NCBI RefSeq assembly: GCF_001460935.1
Contig: NZ_LN906597.1
Coordinates: 668,768 to 732,767, forward strand
DNA from: Candidatus Ichthyocystis hellenicum
Lineage (GTDB): Bacteria; Pseudomonadota; Gammaproteobacteria; Burkholderiales; 2013Ark19i
Direction of reading: 5' to 3'
DNA length: 64,000 bases
Part shown: piece by piece, positions 56,141 through 64,000 of the stretch
Layout: each line of letters begins with the position of its first letter
Position numbering within the stretch: the first letter of the stretch is position 1
Made by a program: the position numbers and the translations under genes
The notes under the pieces: generated by a model
The model's input: the letters and a program-made list of their open reading frames with translations, nothing else
Databases searched by the model: none
Told to the model about the DNA's origin: nothing

Positions 56141-57520
56141 ATGCATAGAGGTCTGCATATTTACAACACTCTATCTCGTTGTGTGGAGGCCTTTTACCCA
56201 CAACGAGAAAATAGTGTTGAGCTTTATGTTTGTGGTATGACTGTTTACGATTACTGCCATTTGGGTCATGCACGTGTGTTCATGGTCTTTGATATGGTTG
56301 TGCGTTGGTTGCGTCATTTATCGTACGATGTTTATTTTATTCGTAACATTACCGATATAGACGATAAAATTATAACTCGTGCTAGTGAACGTGGTTGTTC
56401 GGTAGAGGAATTGACATCTATTTTTATAGATGCAATGCATAATGATTGTGAAGGTCTGGGTATAATTCCACCTTCTGTTGAACCACAGGCTACCCTTTTT
56501 GTTCCTGTTATGGTAAAGATGATTGGCGATCTCTTTGAAAAGGGAGCTGCTTATGTTACACCGGCTGGTGATGTGTGTTTTTCTGTTGCTTCTTTTCCAG
56601 AGTATGGGTGCTTGTCAGGTCATACGATAGAACAGCTTCGTTCAGGTCATCGCGTTGAAGCAGACAAGTATAAAAAAGATTCGTGCGACTTTGTGTTGTG
56701 GAAAAGGGCTAAGCCAGGTGAGCCATCATGGGATTCACCTTGGGGTCCAGGTAGGCCTGGTTGGCATATAGAGTGTTCTGCTATGAGTTCACACTACCTT
56801 GGTGATACATTCGATATTCATGGAGGTGGGGCAGATCTTCAGTTTCCTCATCATGAGAACGAGATTGCCCAGTCTCGTACCGCATCTTCCGGTGGTTTTG
56901 CTCGTTATTGGATGCATAATGGTTTTATACGTGTTTCTCAGCAGAAAATGTCAAAGTCTCTGGGTAATTTCTATACTATTCGTGATCTCCTTGAAAAATA
57001 TGAGGCCGAGGTTATCAGGTTCTTTTTGCTGAGGTCTCACTACAGAAGCTCAATTGACTACAATGATTCATCTTTGTTGGAGGCTAGGGAAGCCTTGTCC
57101 AGACTGTATCGGGCACTTCATTCTTGTCCGCCTGACAATCAAGGATTTCTGGATGAACATAATAATTATGTCAAGCTTTTTGTTGCTGCTATGAATAATG
57201 ATTTTTCTACTCCGGAGGCTTTTTCAGTATTGTTTGAATTGGCTAATGAGGTTAATCGTTCCTCCAGTTGTGAGCTATCTTGGGTACTGAAGTGTTTGGG
57301 TCAAACTTTGGGTTTGCTTAATCATGATCCTGAGGAATTTTTGGGGTACCTATCTTCAAAAAATGATGATCTTGTTGTCGAAGATCTCATAGAAAAACGT
57401 TCAATTGCTAGATCAAACAAAGATTGGGTTGAGGCAGATCGTATTCGCAATGAATTACTCTCCCTGGGGGTTATCTTGGAGGATAGTTCCTCTAAGACGG
57501 TTTGGCGTCGACTAAAATGA
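56141..57520 (+). CDS. cysS: Cysteinyl-tRNA synthetase
   Basis: Class I synthetase charging tRNA-Cys, 459 residues as in other bacteria. The HIGH motif is HLGH (40-43), and KMSKS is at 269-273. Zinc ligands are Cys31, Cys212 and the His pair in FPHHENEIAQ. It starts 282 bp after the divergent lpxH homologue; TTGAAT and TAACAT at 16-bp spacing about 60-85 bp upstream form a weak promoter candidate. Its stop overlaps the next gene as ATGA. Confidence 0.97.
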   Translation: MHRGLHIYNTLSRCVEAFYPQRENSVELYVCGMTVYDYCHLGHARVFMVFDMVVRWLRHLSYDVYFIRNITDIDDKIITRASERGCSVEELTSIFIDAMHNDCEGLGIIPPSVEPQATLFVPVMVKMIGDLFEKGAAYVTPAGDVCFSVASFPEYGCLSGHTIEQLRSGHRVEADKYKKDSCDFVLWKRAKPGEPSWDSPWGPGRPGWHIECSAMSSHYLGDTFDIHGGGADLQFPHHENEIAQSRTASSGGFARYWMHNGFIRVSQQKMSKSLGNFYTIRDLLEKYEAEVIRFFLLRSHYRSSIDYNDSSLLEAREALSRLYRALHSCPPDNQGFLDEHNNYVKLFVAAMNNDFSTPEAFSVLFELANEVNRSSSCELSWVLKCLGQTLGLLNHDPEEFLGYLSSKNDDLVVEDLIEKRSIARSNKDWVEADRIRNELLSLGVILEDSSSKTVWRRLK

Positions 57521-58422
57521 CGGAGAAGTGTTCCTTTTGGAATCAACTTTCTTTGGTTTTTCCTGAATGTTATGAGTCTGTCCGCCAAACTTTTATTGAT
57601 GATAAAAGGGTTTGTTTTCGTCTTAACACCATTAAATCATTATCCTGGGATGAGGTTTGTTTGCCACAGGGGATTGAATATAGACCCGTTCCAGGTTGTC
57701 CTGATACTTTATCCGTGTCATCTGATAATCGTGCTCTTATAACTCATTCAGATGCTGCAGTGACCGGAAAAATATATGTGCAAAATCCTAGTAGTATTTT
57801 ATTGGCACGGGCGTTGCCGTTACAAGAAAGCGATCGAGTGCTTGATTTAGCAGCTGCACCAGGAGGTAAAACTAGTATTCTTGCAATTGCTAAATCTGAG
57901 CTTTGGGCAGTGGATTGTAGCAAATCTAGATTTTTTAGGTTACGCGATAACATGGAGCGGCTGGGAGTTTCTTCCGTAAAATTTTTATGTGCAGACGGGC
58001 GTAAGTTGGGAAGAAAATTTTTTCAGTACTTTGATAAAATATTACTTGATGCTCCATGTTCTGGTGATGCCCGTTTTAGAGCATCTACACCTGATTCGGC
58101 ATGGGTGTCATCTTCTAGGTTGTGCTACTACAAGCAGACAGCTTTGTCAGCTGCAGCATGGCAGATGTTGCGTCCCGGTGGGTTGTTGCTCTACGTTACC
58201 TGCGCTCTTTCACCACTTGAGAATGAGGCAGTTGTTTCTCATTTACTGAAAAGAAAAGACGATGCACGTGTTTTGCCTTTGGTGTTGTCAACCGCAGTGC
58301 AGCCAGGTTTATCTTCTTGGGGTAAAAATAAAGTCCACGATGACTTGCGGTTTGCTGTGCGTATTGTTCCAACCAATGAGTATGATGGCTTGTTCGCATG
58401 TTTGATCAAAAAATTTAGTTGA
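57517..58422 (+). CDS. RsmB/NOP-family RNA m5C methyltransferase
   Basis: A 301-residue SAM-dependent RNA cytosine-5 methyltransferase. It has the SAM motif VLDLAAAPGGKTS, motif IV DAPCSGDARF, and motif VI TCALSPLENEAVV, with both conserved cysteines. It lacks the N-terminal NusB-like domain of RsmB and the C-terminal PUA of RsmF/YebU. It may act on 16S rRNA or tRNA. The ATG at 57517 overlaps the cysS stop, implying coupling. Thiolase follows after 15 bp. Confidence 0.87.
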   Translation: MTEKCSFWNQLSLVFPECYESVRQTFIDDKRVCFRLNTIKSLSWDEVCLPQGIEYRPVPGCPDTLSVSSDNRALITHSDAAVTGKIYVQNPSSILLARALPLQESDRVLDLAAAPGGKTSILAIAKSELWAVDCSKSRFFRLRDNMERLGVSSVKFLCADGRKLGRKFFQYFDKILLDAPCSGDARFRASTPDSAWVSSSRLCYYKQTALSAAAWQMLRPGGLLLYVTCALSPLENEAVVSHLLKRKDDARVLPLVLSTAVQPGLSSWGKNKVHDDLRFAVRIVPTNEYDGLFACLIKKFS

Positions 58423-58437
58423 TCCAAAGGGGGGATT

Positions 58438-59622
58438 GTGTCCGAAAATATTAATGTTTGGATTGTTAGTTGTGTTCGTACAGCAATTGGTTCTTTTGGA
58501 GGGTCATTAAAGTCTGTTCCTCCTACCGTTTTAGCTACGGAAGTTATTCGTGAAGCCATTAACCGTGTTCCAGTGGACCCAAGCATTGTTCAGCAAGTTG
58601 TAATGGGACATGTAATTTTGACAGAGCCTAAGGATGTATATTTGTCACGTTATGCCGCTATTTCTGCTGGTTTATCCCACAGTTCTACGGCTATTACCCT
58701 GAATCGTCTTTGTGGATCAGGATTGCATGCTATTTCTACTGCTGCCTTACATATTCGAGCTAAAGATGTTTCGATCAGCGTTGCTGGTGGTTCAGAATCA
58801 ATGAGCCGTGGTGGTTTTTTGCTCCCAGCATTGCGTTGGGGGCAGCGGATGGGAAGTACATCGGCAGATGATGTAATGTTGGCAGCATTGCATGATCCGT
58901 TTAAGAGTGTTCATATGGGAGTTACAGCTGAGAATTTAGTTAGTCGTTACAATCTTACCCGGGAAGAGCAGGATGAGTATGCCTTGGAAAGTAACCGTAG
59001 AGCATCTAATGCGCAGCGTAGCGGTTATTTTGAAGCACAGATTGTTCCCATAAATGTAAAAGAAGGTCGTCAAACTAATGTTTTTAAGGAAGATGAACGT
59101 ATTAGGCATGATCTTGATATGGATAGTTTATCAAAGTTGAAACCTATTTTTGATAATGAGGGCACAGTTACTGCCGGCAACTCATCAGGTCTAAATGATG
59201 GTGCAGCAGCTGTTTTACTCATGTCAGATCAAGCGTTAAAAGATCACAAAATTGATCCTATGTTGAGAATAGTTTCTGTTGCTCATGCAGGTGTTGATCC
59301 CGATTATATGGGAATTGGTCCGGTGCAGGCAGTTAAGATTGCTCTTTCTCGTGCAGGCTTATCTCTGAAAGACATTGATGTCATAGAGTCTAATGAAGCA
59401 TTTGCAGCACAATGTATCTGTGTTGCGCGCGATTTGGATTTTGATTCACAAAAAACAAATCCTAATGGGGGAGCTATTGCTCTTGGGCATCCAGTTGCTG
59501 CTACTGGTGCTATGTTACTGGTTAAAATGGCATACGAGCTTAAGCGTATTAATGGGCGTTACGGGTTGTTAACTATGTGTATAGGTGGGGGGCAGGGTAT
59601 TGCTATGATTGTTGAATCGTGA
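58438..59622 (+). CDS. Acetyl-CoA acetyltransferase/thiolase
   Basis: A 394-residue thiolase II-type enzyme that condenses or cleaves acyl-CoA. Catalytic Cys92 lies in NRLCGSGLHAIS, with the His in GGAIALGHPVAATGA and a second Cys in CIGGGQGIAM. It could work in acetoacetyl-CoA formation, polyhydroxybutyrate supply (PhaA/BktB) or beta-oxidation; no other pathway gene is close by. Start is GTG at 58438 after GGGGGGA. Third gene of the cysS run; its last 20 bases overlap the convergent O-antigen-ligase-like gene. Confidence 0.9.
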   Translation: MSENINVWIVSCVRTAIGSFGGSLKSVPPTVLATEVIREAINRVPVDPSIVQQVVMGHVILTEPKDVYLSRYAAISAGLSHSSTAITLNRLCGSGLHAISTAALHIRAKDVSISVAGGSESMSRGGFLLPALRWGQRMGSTSADDVMLAALHDPFKSVHMGVTAENLVSRYNLTREEQDEYALESNRRASNAQRSGYFEAQIVPINVKEGRQTNVFKEDERIRHDLDMDSLSKLKPIFDNEGTVTAGNSSGLNDGAAAVLLMSDQALKDHKIDPMLRIVSVAHAGVDPDYMGIGPVQAVKIALSRAGLSLKDIDVIESNEAFAAQCICVARDLDFDSQKTNPNGGAIALGHPVAATGAMLLVKMAYELKRINGRYGLLTMCIGGGQGIAMIVES

Positions 59623-61087
59623 ATTCAGCTACTGACCACATGCGAGGTGATCTAAGCGGATCGCATTCGCTGCGGTGGTTAACGCAGTACGCAGATAATT
59701 TTTGGTCTATGTTTTTTGCTTCTGGCCAAATTCCTTGAAGTACTGATGCTGTTGCCGTCAGTATTATTATTATCATTAGTACTTTAGGTACTAGTACAGT
59801 GTTTTTATGATATATGGAAGTGCTCAGGTGAATGTTGTTAGCGTAGGCCCATCCCAATGTCAGAAAAAACCAGGTTTGTCCCATAGGGTAGATGAAAGCA
59901 CCAGATAGCATCGAGTACATCAAGGAAGCTATGACAGCTGCCATGGTGCTTACATGTCGAATTGGAAGAGTTGATTCTCTACGACTTACTTTTATCTCTG
60001 TAAATAATGCTTGAAAAATAATCCATATGGTTAGAGCTGCTGCTGGTATGCCCATTTCTGTTGCTATTTGCAGGATGAAGTTGTGGGGATGTCCATTGAT
60101 TCCATATTTTTTTAGACTGAGTTCCATCGGCCCAATACCAAACCATGGATGTTTCCTGATTAATGTTAGACATATATTCCAAAGATCTAAACGTTGTTCT
60201 TTTTGGCCTATTTTCCAAAAATTTTCATTATTTATGCCATTGTGATGATATATGTTTGGTATGATGTGACCCATAAAAACGTATAAAACAAGGCCCAACA
60301 TTAGTATCGATAGACTTTTTTTGACCCATTTGATAGATTTCTGCCGGTATATTAAGTGAATTATAAAAATTGACAGGACCCAACTTATCATGGCACCTCT
60401 TCCATGTGTCATTAGCAGTAGAGCGAGCCATGCACCGGCCAAAATAGTTAGTAAATTTTTGGCTAATTTTTGACGAATTATAGATATAATTAGCGGGAAA
60501 AAGCATAGTGTTATTACTTGAACGGAATTCAGAAAGCGGGGGTTAGAATATCCGCTCGTGAGATCAAAAGGTGTTAACTTGCTACTATAATCTTGTGCTA
60601 GCCAGTTAATGTATGCTCCCAGTGAATGTTTTATGGTAATAGAGGTGCTGATGACAATTATAGCAGCTATCCACAAAAGTGAGTCACGAGAGTGTAGTGG
60701 GAAAAAGTAGTAGGCACTATTGGATAGAATAAGAAGGCAGCTTGTAATCATGCCAATTTCCAGAACGGCTGATCTTGGGTGGGGGGATGAAAGAGCAGAT
60801 ATCGTTGCTAGTACTGACAAAGCTACAATGGGAGTGAATAGATTTTTGGCAATGAATGTGTTCTTGTTTACGTGCTTAAATATGACAAATGGCAGAAAGC
60901 TAGCCATGATTATTAGTTGAGCTATTCTTTGAGCATCAACCGAATATTGAGTTAGAAAAAAGTATTTCAGAAAGGGAGCGGCAATGAAAAATGACGAGAG
61001 AAAAATTATGGGTATTATTCTGGATATGTAAAAAACAAACAAAAAAATCTGCACGATCATTATTGATCTACAAGACAAATAAATCAT
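59603..61087 (-). CDS. O-antigen ligase/polymerase-like membrane protein (Wzy_C)
   Basis: A 494-residue inner-membrane protein with about twelve helices. The Wzy_C signature in the large loop reads RLDLWNICLTLIRKHPWFGIG, then NGHPHNFILQIATEMGIP, with the Arg, His and Gly residues typical of WaaL and related O-linked glycosyl ligases (PglL). Such proteins transfer undecaprenol-linked glycans to lipid A core or to pilin. LMTHGRGAMIS is a further family motif. With several pilin-like genes in this window, a PglL-type role is possible but unproven. The start is uncertain: I use the ATG at 61087; TTG at 61117 and ATG at 61060 are alternatives. It follows rsmA closely. Confidence 0.8.
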   Translation of the reverse strand: MIYLSCRSIMIVQIFLFVFYISRIIPIIFLSSFFIAAPFLKYFFLTQYSVDAQRIAQLIIMASFLPFVIFKHVNKNTFIAKNLFTPIVALSVLATISALSSPHPRSAVLEIGMITSCLLILSNSAYYFFPLHSRDSLLWIAAIIVISTSITIKHSLGAYINWLAQDYSSKLTPFDLTSGYSNPRFLNSVQVITLCFFPLIISIIRQKLAKNLLTILAGAWLALLLMTHGRGAMISWVLSIFIIHLIYRQKSIKWVKKSLSILMLGLVLYVFMGHIIPNIYHHNGINNENFWKIGQKEQRLDLWNICLTLIRKHPWFGIGPMELSLKKYGINGHPHNFILQIATEMGIPAAALTIWIIFQALFTEIKVSRRESTLPIRHVSTMAAVIASLMYSMLSGAFIYPMGQTWFFLTLGWAYANNIHLSTSIYHKNTVLVPKVLMIIIILTATASVLQGIWPEAKNIDQKLSAYCVNHRSECDPLRSPRMWSVAEFTIQQS

Positions 61088-61100
61088 AATTATGACATAT

Positions 61101-61868
61101 TTAACGTTTTTTACCAATTTGACAATAAAATGAAGACATGATCTCGTATTCGTTCCTGCTGATTTGTTGCGCCCTTTTATCGGCGTTTATTCCCATTTTG
61201 ATGAAATCGTCATCAGAAAAAAAAGAAGATAAGCTGTTTCTAATCATCTTCCTGCGCTTAGAAAATGCTCCTTTAATAATTTCGTAACAAGTTTGATTAA
61301 TTGGAGTAGGCTTAGATTTTGTTATTAATCTTATAAAGCTTGACTTAACCGAAGGTACAGGAGAAAAACATGTGGGCTCAATACTAATAATGTGTTCGGC
61401 ATCAAAATATGATTGAACAAATAAGGAAAGGCGGGAAAAATTTTTGTCTCCAGGTTTGCTTAATACCCTGTCAGCTACCTCCTTTTGGAGCATGATGTGA
61501 ACGTCTACTAAGTAATGATGATTATTACAGAATAGCTCTAAAAGCTCTGAAGAAATGTAATACGGAATATTTCCTACAACTCGTTTTTTATCTCTGAATA
61601 GCAGTGACCAGTTTGTGGACAATATATTTTGATTGAAAACTACAACCTTAGGGTACGTTTTTCTTAGTAAACTCACACAATCCGGATCAATTTCGATGGC
61701 CGTAATGCTTTTCGCCCGATCTACAAGGTGTTTTGTTAGTGCTCCCAGACCTGGACCTATCTCCAAGAAATGGTCCTCTCTTTGTGGACATATAGCGTTT
61801 GTAATGGTGATGATTGTTCCTAAATCACAAAGAAAATTTTGTCCCCATTTTTTTTTAGCCCTGAACAT
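61101..61868 (-). CDS. rsmA: RsmA (KsgA), 16S rRNA dimethyladenosine transferase
   Basis: Dimethylates the two adjacent adenosines at the 3' end of 16S rRNA. The 255 residues begin MFRAKKKWGQNFLCD (family KKxxGQNFL), with SAM motif EIGPGLGALT, catalytic motif NIPYYISS, and CFSPVPSVKSSF. The start at 61868 is an ATG; a GTG at 61901 would add eleven residues. It overlaps pdxA by 14 bp, in the conserved surA-pdxA-rsmA order also seen in E. coli. Confidence 0.95.
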   Translation of the reverse strand: MFRAKKKWGQNFLCDLGTIITITNAICPQREDHFLEIGPGLGALTKHLVDRAKSITAIEIDPDCVSLLRKTYPKVVVFNQNILSTNWSLLFRDKKRVVGNIPYYISSELLELFCNNHHYLVDVHIMLQKEVADRVLSKPGDKNFSRLSLFVQSYFDAEHIISIEPTCFSPVPSVKSSFIRLITKSKPTPINQTCYEIIKGAFSKRRKMIRNSLSSFFSDDDFIKMGINADKRAQQISRNEYEIMSSFYCQIGKKR

Positions 61869-62844
61869 AGTTTTTTTTCGATATACAGAATTGTATGGCA
61901 CGTTGCACAGAAATTTCTAATGATCTGGAGGAAATTCTTCCCTGCCCAGCTTTTTCTATGGCAGTTCCATGATCTACAGATGTGCGAATTATAGGCAAAC
62001 CAAAGGTTACGTTTGTTCCAGTGAATGCATTGGCCAATTTGAATGGTGCCAATCCCTGATCGTGGTAACTGGCTAATATGACGTCGAACTGTTGACGTTG
62101 TTCGTCACAAAAGGCGGTGTCTCCTGACAATGGTCCTAAGCAAATTATTCCATTATCCTGAGCATCAAGAATTGCGGGTGATATTACTTCTATTTCTTCT
62201 CGTCCGATATGACCATCCTCTCCTGCATGTGGATTTAGTCCGCATACACCAATTTTTGGTTTTTTTCCTAGGTATAACGAAAAGTCATGATCTATAATCG
62301 ATAGGGTCCGAGAAACATGTTCAACTGATAGTGAGCGGCTAACGTCTTTTATTGGAATATGTGTTGTCATAAGTGCTACACACCACTTACGGTTGCCGAA
62401 AAGAGCCATAACTACCTGTTTAGATTTACATTTTTTTCTTAAATATGAAGTGTGGTCAACAAATGGTAGGTTTGCCTCCATTATGGTGGCTTTGTTTACG
62501 GGATTAGTTACCATGGCGTTGAATTCACCATTCTGGCAACCATGAATGGCACGGTCAATGCTTTCAAGCAGAGCCGGTGAGTTTCTGGGATCCAATTTTC
62601 CAGGTACCACCGGTTCTGGGTACTTGATCGGCAATATTTCCACCTTTCCAGTTGGGTCTTGGTCTGTATTGTACAGAACCGTTTTTAATTCCAAATGAAG
62701 CTGGTGTGCCCGACTTTCAAGTACATACGGATCAGCGATCACGATAAGACGTGTTTCCCTTGGACACGGACGCTGAGCAAGCATCACACAGAGATCAGGG
62801 CCAATTCCGGCAGGTTCACCAGCGGTGATTATGATCTTATCCAT
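61855..62844 (-). CDS. pdxA: PdxA, 4-hydroxythreonine-4-phosphate dehydrogenase
   Basis: Makes the PLP precursor 3-amino-1-hydroxyacetone phosphate with PdxJ. The 329 residues have GEPAGIGPD near the N-terminus, TNPVNKA with VDHTSYL (metal His), ASYHDQGLAPFK and RTSVDHGTA, so the three metal histidines are kept. Length equals that of E. coli PdxA. It overlaps surA by 8 bp and rsmA by 14 bp. Confidence 0.97.
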   Translation of the reverse strand: MDKIIITAGEPAGIGPDLCVMLAQRPCPRETRLIVIADPYVLESRAHQLHLELKTVLYNTDQDPTGKVEILPIKYPEPVVPGKLDPRNSPALLESIDRAIHGCQNGEFNAMVTNPVNKATIMEANLPFVDHTSYLRKKCKSKQVVMALFGNRKWCVALMTTHIPIKDVSRSLSVEHVSRTLSIIDHDFSLYLGKKPKIGVCGLNPHAGEDGHIGREEIEVISPAILDAQDNGIICLGPLSGDTAFCDEQRQQFDVILASYHDQGLAPFKLANAFTGTNVTFGLPIIRTSVDHGTAIEKAGQGRISSRSLEISVQRAIQFCISKKNYVQG

Positions 62845-64000
62845 CTTTTGTAAAATTAGGCATAATTTTTATGTAGCTACCTTTGCGACGAGAAGCCATC
62901 CAATTAACAAATTCTTGATCCCCTTGCTGATCCATAATCATCTGCGTTGCTATGATCTGTTGCTTTGTTAAGGGTAGGCCCTCATTCTTGCTGTCAGTAA
63001 TTTTTAAAATGTACCATTGTCCATTATCAGATATAACTTCGCTTATATGACCTGTGTCGGTGTTGATTGCCGCGTTTCTTATAGCAGACGGCAATTCGTC
63101 TACATCTATCCATTTGTCTTTAAAGTTGATGTTATCTTGGTCTGATGAGTACATTTTTACTGCATCAGAAAATGATAATTTTCCAGCAATAATTTTTTTG
63201 CGAATATCTTCCAGTTGTGCACCTGTAGCATCATTTAGTTCTATAAGCTGTATTTTTTTTTGAACCCTAGGGGAAAATGGAGAGTTCACCTCACGTTTGT
63301 TTTTAATCAAGATAATTTCTATTCCAACTGGTGTTTCTATGGGTGTTGCGATATCACCGACCTTGACATTGATAAGATTTTTTTTGAGCTCAAGCGGGAA
63401 TGTGCTCAGGTATCTCCATCCCATGTACCCACCACTAGATACATCCGGAGCTTTAGAGAACTGAACCACCAAGCTTTCGAAGGTATGTCCGGAATGGAAC
63501 AGATTGACTATCTTTTGCGTTAATTCATGGGCTGTTTTTTTCTGATCAGGGGATTTGTCTACCGGAATTAGTATATGTTGTAATTCAATTTGTGGTTCTT
63601 TTTCATCTTTGTGTTGAGCAATAAAACTGGCAATTTGATCTGGAGTTATATGAATTACATCTCTAAGGACAGTCTGTTTCAGTTTTGCTAGCAATATTTG
63701 CCGCTTGATTTCTTGTTTAAACTCAGATTTTGGAGCTCCAGTGGAAACCCATTGTCTTTCTAGGTTATCAGGGGATGTTTTTCTCTCTCTGGCGGTGTCA
63801 TTAACGGTATCTTGTATTTCTTTGTCAGTTACAGATAAATTAAGTTCTAGGGCATAATTTATCCCAACTTGCTCATCAATCATGATTTCTAGAGTTCGTT
63901 TCCTAATCTCTTCTGCCGATATTCCGTTTGAATTATGCGGTAGCATCTGTCGAACTTGCAAGATTCTCCAATTGAGCTCCTGACTAGTTATGGGATCCTT
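62837..64000 (-). CDS. surA: SurA, periplasmic chaperone/peptidyl-prolyl isomerase (5' end beyond window)
   Basis: Periplasmic folding factor for outer-membrane proteins. The gene is open through base 64000, so the signal peptide and first residues are missing; the upstream frame reads DPITSQELNWRILQVRQM. Visible are the N-terminal chaperone helices, a first parvulin domain beginning PQIELQHILIPVD with GGYMGWRYLSTFP, and a second, more divergent parvulin domain beginning KKIQLIEL and ending GQWYILKITD, then the C-terminal helix. The length fits SurA (about 430 residues). A TTG at 63961 is not the true start. Confidence 0.94.
   Translation of the reverse strand, partial: KDPITSQELNWRILQVRQMLPHNSNGISAEEIRKRTLEIMIDEQVGINYALELNLSVTDKEIQDTVNDTARERKTSPDNLERQWVSTGAPKSEFKQEIKRQILLAKLKQTVLRDVIHITPDQIASFIAQHKDEKEPQIELQHILIPVDKSPDQKKTAHELTQKIVNLFHSGHTFESLVVQFSKAPDVSSGGYMGWRYLSTFPLELKKNLINVKVGDIATPIETPVGIEIILIKNKREVNSPFSPRVQKKIQLIELNDATGAQLEDIRKKIIAGKLSFSDAVKMYSSDQDNINFKDKWIDVDELPSAIRNAAINTDTGHISEVISDNGQWYILKITDSKNEGLPLTKQQIIATQMIMDQQGDQEFVNWMASRRKGSYIKIMPNFTKDG

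Overview
The window looks like chromosomal DNA of an AT-rich Gram-negative proteobacterium, most likely a betaproteobacterium. The outer-membrane evidence is lolC-lolD, surA, an lpxH homologue, an O-antigen-ligase-type protein and an esterase autotransporter. The betaproteobacterial lean comes from gene neighbourhoods as I remember them: a COG4255-like gene with recJ and lolCD, yhdP-nitrilase-tldD, and sucC-sucD-terC. Tight packing, several convergent gene pairs with overlapping 3' ends, type IV secretion core genes, a eukaryotic-like RCC1 lipoprotein and large ORFan proteins suggest a host-associated, possibly intracellular lineage. A Candidatus Ichthyocystis-like organism is one possibility, but this is a guess. 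No phage, insertion sequence, CRISPR array or rRNA was seen.

Layout. 1-4930 (minus): recJ (cut by the window edge), a COG4255-like gene, lolD, lolC behind a good sigma-70 promoter, and a PurT-like ATP-grasp protein. 5284-9135: a GDSL esterase autotransporter with an alpha/beta hydrolase, a small exported DUF4124-like protein and a HAD phosphatase. 9273-16246: an accessory block with VirB9 and VirB10 homologues followed directly by three prepilin-like genes, then one prepilin gene on the opposite strand, an 11-bp inverted repeat, and two more pilin-like genes (PilV-like and PilX/GspK-like). 26218-16237 (minus): a tight eight-gene run rluC-sppA-nadB-RCC1 lipoprotein-ridA-recG-ubiA-KimA-like transporter. 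26601-29234: rne, divergent from rluC. 34025-29252 (minus): livK-H-M-G-F for branched-chain amino acid uptake. 34243-41887: an ORFan, yhdP, a nitrilase-family gene and tldD. 41944-44150: groES-groEL with a heat-shock promoter and a terminator. 44318-47359: tRNA-Phe, sucC-sucD and terC. 47375-52002: an FHA protein and grpE-dnaK-dnaJ, with a second heat-shock promoter. 52109-55000: a 963-residue ORFan. 55043-64000: an lpxH homologue (minus), cysS-RsmB-like methyltransferase-thiolase (plus), then surA-pdxA-rsmA and an O-antigen-ligase-like gene (minus).

Most genes are ordinary housekeeping: chaperones, TCA cycle, NAD and PLP synthesis, rRNA modification, envelope biogenesis. The unusual features are: (a) VirB9/VirB10 in the same apparent transcription unit as prepilin-type proteins; (b) an LpxH homologue that has lost four of seven metal ligands; (c) a PurT homologue that keeps ATP and Mg ligands but has lost the residues that hold its substrate; (d) a lipoprotein with seven RCC1-type repeats; (e) two uncharacterised proteins of about 413 and 963 residues. 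Residue comparisons use E. coli sequences recalled from memory and should be confirmed by alignment.
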